Shown in pieces: positions 7,301 through 10,748 of a DNA stretch of 10,748 bases. The stretch is from positions 1 to 10,748 of the forward strand of contig JAJKFJ010025011.1 in the NCBI GenBank assembly GCA_027382625.1, given 5' to 3'. Below the pieces are notes generated by a model that was not told where the DNA came from, ran no database searches, and worked only from the letters and a program-made list of their open reading frames with translations. This DNA comes from Tetmemena sp. SeJ-2015. Taxonomy: Eukaryota > Ciliophora > Spirotrichea > Sporadotrichida > Oxytrichidae. How positions within the stretch are numbered: the first letter of the stretch is position 1; the number at the start of each line of letters is the position of its first letter. The translations under genes and the position numbers were made by a program.

Positions 7301-9901
7301 CAGTGGTCTCTATTTGCAAACTAAATCTAGAAGACTTTAAGTTTATAGATGGAAGGATTAGAGTCTATTGCTCTTGACTGTGGTTTCTCGGAGACTTTTA
7401 TTGCACCTTCGGTTAAAAGATATAAGAAAGATAATAGTTTACTCTTTAAGAGCTGAGCAATTCTTTAGTTCTTAAATTGTCTCATCTCTTGCTTAGATCT
7501 GTCGAAGAACCCCTGATTTTGAATCTTAATCAAGCTTTCACCATTACTCTAATTAAGAATTGTGGAATTCTCTAGAGAGGGCTTAGAATTAAATTAAAGA
7601 AATAGGAATTGTTGTCTTAATCTTGTGAATCTAACGATTAATCCAGGTCTTCATACGAAGTGTTCAGCTCCAAAGATTCTAAACTTCCATTCCTATTCAA
7701 TCCCAGTCTCTATATTAGCTTTTACATCTTAAGCTAAAGTAAAAATTAGAATTGACGTATAAAAGCTACTACTATTCTCTATTCCTCTCTTTAAGTATGA
7801 GCTTTAAGTTTTTATTGATGCCTCTCTTTAATCTTTGAAGACTCATCTCATGATGTAAAGTTTATTATTTTGAGAGAGCAGACTGGTTGAGCTATATCTT
7901 ACTCTCATTTTACTCTCTACTTTTTTCATCTGCTGCATCAGTATTTAAATATAAATCCAATCTCATAAAAATAACAGCCTCTTACTAATTTCTGGCGATA
8001 TTAACTGTATTTAGAAGACTTGAATTCAATGTTTCAGTTTTAAGACTGTTCTGTAAAGTTTAATTAAGGTTAATGTTGTGATAAGAGAGCGTCCTTGGTA
8101 TTTGATTCTACTATATTTATAGTTTCTTTTGCTCCTTCTAAGATTTAAGCAATTTAATAATTAACAAAAGTAGAATCGCAATTGATCAGTGGGCAGTGCT
8201 TGTAAAGTAAATTTGTTATTTCTAGGATCTTTCCTTTAGAGATAGAGAGATCTTTCTAGTTGTCTTCTTATTTCCTCGTTTTCAATTTTTCCAAGGTTTT
8301 TAAGATAATTTAAGTAGATGGGGTTTGTTGGATCATGAAATGTCTCCCTCATATTTTTCCCAGGTGAACTCTTCATCACCTCATCCTCTTCATTCTCTTC
8401 ATCTCTTTAGTAAACTGGATCAATTTATACGAAAGTAGTCTTGCAAAATGACTCCAAAGATCTATCAGTAATCTCCTATTTCAAAAGCAAATCAACACTC
8501 TGACCGTTATACAGTCCAATATTTCCCACATCCTCATTTTCCTAATCTTGGGCAGTCTCTTGCTTGAGAAAAACAGTTCCTGTAGAAGATGTTAAAAGAT
8601 TTGCAGGAATAGTAGTTGCCCCTTGCCCATTTCCTTTTAATTCTAGATTCAAAACCATTCTAGATATGTTTTCGCCTGCACTTGCTTTTCCTCAGCTTAT
8701 TAAGTTTTTAGATTAACCTCTCTTCAGCTTAGTAGTTAGTCCCCTACTTTTCTTCTTTTAACTTTCTAGTCTGTTCTAATTAATCTATTGCTCAACTTAG
8801 AGCATTTCAGAGAGATCAAATTAGTATTGAGGGCCTATTTAATTCATCAATAAAGCTGCAGTAGTATCATCTTAACCCGTGACTGTTTCTTAATAGATAG
8901 ATTAAGTTACTGCAAGCGAATTTCGTTTTGATGAGGACTGCAACTGTTTAATTTTTCTTTTATGGCCAACTAGTGCTCTTGTCTGCATACCTCCTGGAAT
9001 GAGCTTTAACTCTTAGTTAGATGTTGACTAAGAGAGTATATTTTTGTTTATGTTGAAACTATGAGAAGAAGCAGCTTGATTGCTCTTTAATCCATTAATT
9101 AAACTGGGTAAATGGATTCTTAAAAATATTACTTGAATAAGTTTAAGTTTAGCTTTGATGAATTCATTTGGTGTGTTAATCCTTATGTTGCCTCTTAAAT
9201 CACCCTCTAACTTTTTTAGTTTCCTTCTTCTAAAATCTGTTACTCATCTTAGATTCGCTTGCTTTCTTAGTTATTGATTACTATGTAATCCTAAGCGCCA
9301 TCCTTAAGTCTTAAACTTTAAAGCGAGTTTTATTTACTCATTAGGCTTTGCTTAGAAGGGCTAGGATCTAGTGGTTTCTAAGTGAGAGTAATATTTGCAT
9401 TGGAACTATTTTTACTGAGTCCTTTAATTTGTTGATAGACACTGTGATTATATATTTAAATATATCTAATCACATATGAAAGATGCATTTGTTGGCCTTT
9501 ATACTTAGAAACCTGCTTTAATTTATGAGTACTCGCTTAGTTGTTGGTAGGTGGGTGTTGAATATCTAGAGCAATTTGATGTTGCTTTATTGGCTTGAAT
9601 TAGAGCAAACAAATATGGCTATTAAAATATAAAGCATAGCAGAATGTTAAGCTTGACTTTAATTGGCTGCTTAGTTTTGTTTCACTATTAGTTCTGTAGT
9701 GAGGTGAGAGGGCTTAAGTTGCAAGTCAAGGAGAGGGCTCATGTAGTTGTTGCTAGAGGTAGTTTCATTAGTCAATAACAAAGTTTAATTGTGCTGTTGA
9801 TCATCACCATCCTTCTAAAGCAAGGGAGTTTCAGCTTATTTAGCAACTTGAATCCCATAATTTGGGTCTTTTTAGAAAAATTTAGACTATTACTCCTTCA
9901 T
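4325..9901 (-). CDS. Gene E: very large Q/N/S/K-rich ciliate protein, about 1564 aa after IES removal
   Basis: I do not recognise a known domain. The minus strand starts at ATG 9901-9899 (MKEQQSKFFQKDPNYGIQ) and ends at TGA 4327-4325 (SFERKQEC). From about 7440 to 6023 one frame runs uninterrupted for some 470 codons using TAA/TAG as Gln and no TGA, excluding chance. About 23 IESs of 16-89 bp explain all frame changes and in-frame TGAs; removing them leaves 4695 nt, divisible by three. The protein is mostly disordered and polar, with an acidic patch (EENEEDEV) at about 391, a (QQQN) repeat near 1040, a hydrophobic stretch near the 5940-5770 segment, and a coiled-coil-like C-terminus (ELYEQLKEKELRKLEIQQLK). 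It diverges from gene F by 47 bp and converges on TFB4. Some short-pointer IESs are provisional, so the residue count may change slightly. Confidence 0.85.
4330..4380 (-). other. IES in gene E, last (pointer AGAGT, 46 bp removed)
   Basis: AGAGT repeats 46 bp apart around an AT-rich core. Without removal the frame runs on antisense through the TFB4 3' end with no stop; removal gives KQEC followed at once by TGA 4327-4325. Confidence 0.7.
4538..4557 (-). other. IES in gene E (pointer GTAT, 16 bp removed)
   Basis: GTAT repeats 16 bp apart around TATAAAATTTTA. Removal gives the required shift and joins SYRFSKV to QDIMFQELVGKLFKDES. It is among the smallest IESs here; the pointer is short. Confidence 0.55.
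4850..4880 (-). other. IES in gene E (pointer AATAA, 26 bp removed)
   Basis: AATAA repeats 26 bp apart. Removal shifts frame as needed and joins MSPILN to KAAITSTNTQKDK. Confidence 0.6.
4974..5025 (-). other. IES in gene E (pointer ATCCT, 47 bp removed)
   Basis: ATCCT repeats 47 bp apart; the insert carries an in-frame TGA. Removal joins GFNQTFKDP to ASFKNRFNQHN in the required frame. Confidence 0.8.
5156..5201 (-). other. Candidate IES in gene E (pointer AAGT, 42 bp removed)
   Basis: AAGT repeats 42 bp apart around a very AT-rich core rich in TTTAAATTTAATTAA. Excision is in frame and joins FPKILAAS to QRVSYQNSPRD. Support is composition plus a short pointer. Confidence 0.5.
5264..5313 (-). 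other. IES in gene E (pointer GGTGCT, 44 bp removed)
   Basis: GGTGCT repeats 44 bp apart around AT-rich sequence. Removal gives the needed frame change and joins QKNGA to RNRITQSNIDSG. Confidence 0.85.
5313..5336 (-). repeat. 12-bp perfect tandem duplication in gene E
   Basis: AATAGAAGAATG occurs twice head to tail on the coding strand, giving a QKNEQKN repeat if retained. It could equally be a 12-bp IES whose pointer is nearly its full length. The reading frame does not distinguish the two. Confidence 0.8.
5583..5622 (-). other. IES in gene E (pointer AGAAATC, 33 bp removed)
   Basis: A 7-bp repeat (GATTTCT on the plus strand) lies 33 bp apart. Removal is in frame and joins LPTTGQRN to HLSSTQYLNMN. 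Confidence 0.75.
5671..5701 (-). other. IES in gene E (pointer TTCAAT, 25 bp removed)
   Basis: A 6-bp repeat (ATTGAA on the plus strand) lies 25 bp apart around an AT-rich core. Removal gives the required shift and joins HIGSTTNFN to TLLNRDLQQ. Confidence 0.85.
5820..5872 (-). other. IES in gene E (pointer TAATTTATTTA, 42 bp removed)
   Basis: An 11-bp perfect direct repeat, the longest pointer in the window, lies 42 bp apart. Removal is in frame and joins ISSIQFI to YLANCFLIYQ. Low complexity lowers confidence slightly. Confidence 0.75.
5890..5926 (-). other. IES in gene E (pointer TAAGTGT, 30 bp removed)
   Basis: TAAGTGT repeats 30 bp apart. The insert contains two in-frame TGA codons; removal joins VTSELQ to VFQISSIQ. 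Confidence 0.85.
5939..5969 (-). other. IES in gene E (pointer TTTGTT, 25 bp removed)
   Basis: TTTGTT repeats 25 bp apart around AT-rich sequence. Removal shifts frame and joins QRVYYFV to TSELQVF. Confidence 0.75.
6013..6041 (-). other. IES in gene E (pointer TTTTC, 24 bp removed)
   Basis: TTTTC repeats 24 bp apart; the insert holds an in-frame TGA (6023-6021). Removal joins SNQKNF to SEGTMIYNNK. A GTTTTC repeat 17 bp apart competes but leads to another TGA. Confidence 0.6.
6274..6297 (-). repeat. 12-bp tandem duplication coding glutamine-rich repeat
   Basis: TTCTACTGTTAG (plus strand) occurs twice head to tail, encoding two NQQQ units on the minus strand inside a longer HQQQNQQQNQLQ run. 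All but a few of the glutamines use TAA/TAG. Confidence 0.85.
7395..7447 (-). other. IES in gene E (pointer AAAG, 49 bp removed)
   Basis: AAAG repeats 49 bp apart around an AT-rich core. A frame change is required in this region; this choice joins RIAQLLK to SPRNHSQEQQT. The pointer is short and the upstream frame stays open further, so the edge is uncertain. Confidence 0.55.
7564..7610 (-). other. IES in gene E (pointer AATTCC, 41 bp removed)
   Basis: AATTCC repeats 41 bp apart around AT-rich sequence. Removal gives the needed shift and joins SQDQDN to NSTILNQSNGES. Confidence 0.85.
7834..7873 (-). other. IES in gene E (pointer TCAAA, 35 bp removed)
   Basis: TCAAA repeats 35 bp apart. Removal shifts frame past a TGA and joins QLNQSALS to KIKERHQQKLK. 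Confidence 0.8.
8149..8183 (-). other. IES in gene E (pointer AATTGC, 29 bp removed)
   Basis: AATTGC repeats 29 bp apart around an AT-rich core. Removal gives the required shift and joins QALPTDQL to LKSQKEQKKLQ. Confidence 0.85.
8640..8665 (-). other. IES in gene E (pointer ATCTAGAAT, 17 bp removed)
   Basis: A 9-bp repeat lies only 17 bp apart, so the unique core is 8 bp and includes an in-frame TGA. Removal joins QAKTYLE to LKGNGQGATT in the needed frame. Confidence 0.85.
8692..8730 (-). other. IES in gene E (pointer AAGCTGA, 32 bp removed)
   Basis: AAGCTGA repeats 32 bp apart. Removal shifts frame and joins QGTNYQAE to EKQVQAKTYLE; it acts together with the 17-bp IES that follows, and neither alone restores the frame. 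Confidence 0.85.
8778..8823 (-). other. IES in gene E (pointer TAATT, 41 bp removed)
   Basis: TAATT repeats 41 bp apart. A shift is required and this joins QIGPQYQ to LEQTRKLKEEKQ. An AATAG repeat 50 bp apart is a workable alternative. Confidence 0.65.
9087..9182 (-). other. IES in gene E (pointer GGATTAA, 89 bp removed)
   Basis: GGATTAA repeats 89 bp apart around an AT-rich core. Removal gives the required shift and joins VIQEATQGL to KSNQAASSHSFN. Confidence 0.88.
9427..9494 (-). other. IES in gene E (pointer CAACAAAT, 60 bp removed) with internal palindrome
   Basis: An 8-bp repeat lies 60 bp apart. The excised core contains a near-perfect 32-bp palindrome (9443-9474). Removal is in frame and joins SKYKGQQ to IKGLSKNSSNAN. 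Confidence 0.88.
9585..9661 (-). other. Candidate IES in gene E (pointer TAAAG, 72 bp removed)
   Basis: TAAAG repeats 72 bp apart around an AT-rich insert that would encode an untypical C/F/Y-rich run. With the neighbouring 17-bp IES it joins ELSSQLK to QHQIALDIQH. AGCCAAT (73 bp) and TCAAGC (58 bp) repeats overlap it but leave the wrong final frame. Confidence 0.5.
9671..9693 (-). other. Candidate IES in gene E (pointer AACTAA, 17 bp removed)
   Basis: AACTAA repeats 17 bp apart. It supplies the frame change needed between the N-terminal frame and the long downstream frame, joining HLTTEL to SSQLK. Several overlapping alternatives exist. Confidence 0.5.
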
Positions 9902-9948
9902 ATTATTAAATAACTATTCAAAATAACTATAGAAGTAAAATTTATTAT
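9902..9948. promoter_or_regulatory. 47-bp divergent intergenic region between genes E and F
   Basis: Only 47 AT-rich bases lie between the ATG of gene E (9901, minus) and the ATG of gene F (9949, plus). The size almost equals the C/D divergent spacer. A shared bidirectional promoter is inferred; no motif is claimed. Confidence 0.5.
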
Positions 9949-10748
9949 ATGGATACTACTTTAGATAACTTTAATTATAGATTAAAAACAGGCAATAGAT
10001 TTATTTAAAGAGAGATTTATAATCTACAGTTTATTTAATTTCTAGCATTTAAAATAAAAGGGTGTCAACACCATACTCCAATATCATTCAAAATAAAGAC
10101 AAAGCCAGCCAATACCCTACGAGTTATAATTTAAATAGAACAAGCAAACTAACAAGCTAAAATGGAAACTAATTTTACTTTTAAAATATATTAAGCTAAG
10201 AATGAATACTTTAGAATAACAGATTTGGAGAGAAAGAGTCAACAAAGAACTTGGTTCTAGAGAGAAGTAAGTCACTAACTCAAAAAGGATATCTTGCTAT
10301 CTACTTTTTGCAATTTCTAGATCTTAAGATTTTATTTTACATAATAGGTTTGACAAAGTGAGTTCTATAAACGCAGAGACTTCGAACCTTTGCAACCTTT
10401 ACTCAGTAGTAAGGCCTCTGGTAAGGGACAACTCCTCGCCGCAACAGCTTAAGAAGCGTGGATTCTATATGGTGGATTCTTCGTACACCATTCCTTGCAA
10501 CCCTAACTCCATGCGCGATTCAGGTCCCCTGCGAAACGCCTAGTACGTTGTTCAAGATAATGCAGAGCAAGAATTCATGAGGAAGAGCTAGCAGAACTTC
10601 CGCAACATGGCTTCCATGAGTATGACGTCCTTCTCTTAGATGCCTATAAGAGCTCACGAGATGGATAGAATGAGAGAAACACTGAATAGCAGATGCAACC
10701 ATGTGAGGCCAATTAGCTCTTTTGGTGGCAACCCCGCCAATATGAATG
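9949..10748 (+). CDS. Gene F: unknown ciliate protein, 5' part (runs off right edge), about 220 aa visible
   Basis: I do not recognise this protein. ATG 9949 begins MDTTLDNFNYRLKTGNRF; three interruptions are then needed to reach the long final frame, which runs from 10322 to the window end with TAG as Gln at 10541, 10589 and 10637. The last 400 bases are richer in G+C than anything else here, as expected of an uninterrupted MDS. Segments include NKDKASQYPTSYNLNRTSKL, NTLEQQIWRERVNKELGSR, HNRFDKVSSINAETSNLCN and RGFYMVDSSYTIPC, followed by a Met/Ser-rich stretch (NMASMSMTSFSQM). No domain is apparent. It diverges from gene E, 47 bp away. Coding status is well supported from 10202 on and moderately so before it. 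Confidence 0.75.
10015..10051 (+). other. Candidate IES in gene F (pointer ATTTA, 32 bp removed)
   Basis: ATTTA at 10015-10019 and 10047-10051, with a third copy between. Removing 32 bp joins GNRFIQREI to QNKRVSTPYSN in the required frame. Confidence 0.55.
10149..10199 (+). other. Candidate IES in gene F (pointer CTAA, 47 bp removed)
   Basis: A frame change is required between NLNRTSKL and MNTLEQQIW. CTAA at 10149-10152 and 10196-10199 achieves it. Longer nested repeats (AAACTAA 20 bp apart, AAGCTAA 39 bp apart) compete, so the boundary is unresolved. Confidence 0.45.
10255..10321 (+). other. 60-bp IES (pointer TTCTAGA) or 54-bp spliceosomal intron in gene F
   Basis: TTCTAGA at 10255-10261 and 10315-10321 would delimit a 60-bp IES. 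The same stretch also reads as an intron at 10267-10320: GTAAGT donor, CTAAC branch-like motif, pyrimidine-rich tract and TAG acceptor. Both removals keep frame, differing by two residues (EK). In either case the AT-rich segment is not part of the protein. Confidence 0.7.

Noticed and set aside
10520..10702. Minus-strand 60-codon ORF
   Set aside because: Antisense to the well-supported, TAG-containing frame of gene F.
1..10748. Telomeric repeats, germline transposons, tRNA or rRNA genes, CRISPR arrays
   Set aside because: No C4A4/G4T4 tract, transposase-like frame, cloverleaf or regularly spaced repeat array was found on reading either strand.

Overview
The window reads as germline (micronuclear) DNA of a ciliate, most likely a spirotrich of the Oxytricha/Stylonychia type. 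Two things in the sequence show this. First, long genes appear only when TAA and TAG are read as glutamine and TGA as the sole stop. Second, every gene is interrupted by short, mostly AT-rich inserts flanked by direct repeats of 3-11 bp, and removing each insert with one repeat copy restores or keeps one reading frame. These are internal eliminated sequences (IESs) with their pointers, separating macronuclear-destined segments (MDSs). Many pointers lack TA, which argues against the TA-bounded IESs of Paramecium, Tetrahymena or Euplotes. The MDSs I could trace are in order and in one orientation, so the locus is non-scrambled.

Layout, left to right: gene A (minus, 324 to beyond base 1, unknown); gene B (minus, 2241 to 460, leucine-rich-repeat-like, about 517 aa); gene C (minus, 3077 to 2316, REEP/Yop1/HVA22 family ER membrane protein, about 197 aa); gene D (plus, 3122 to 4282, TFIIH core subunit TFB4/p34, about 309 aa); gene E (minus, 9901 to 4325, a very large Q/N/S/K-rich protein, about 1560 aa); gene F (plus, 9949 to beyond 10748, unknown). 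I place about 40 IESs of 11-89 bp. Excising them leaves genes B, C, D and E at lengths divisible by three with terminal TGA stops, and TFB4 and the REEP protein come out at the usual length of their families.

Spacing between genes is very tight: 135 bp (A/B), 74 bp (B/C), 44 bp between the divergent start codons of C and D, 42 bp between the convergent stops of D and E, and 47 bp between the divergent starts of E and F. No telomeric C4A4/G4T4 repeat is visible. This favours several genes sharing one macronuclear chromosome over single-gene nanochromosomes, but chromosome ends cannot be read from this window.

The genes have no obvious shared pathway. TFB4 is a transcription/DNA-repair housekeeping protein, REEP shapes ER membrane, and the others are ciliate proteins I do not recognise. 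IES boundaries were found by eye; the best ones (6-11 bp pointers with a needed frame change or removal of an in-frame TGA) are strong, while 3-5 bp pointers are provisional.
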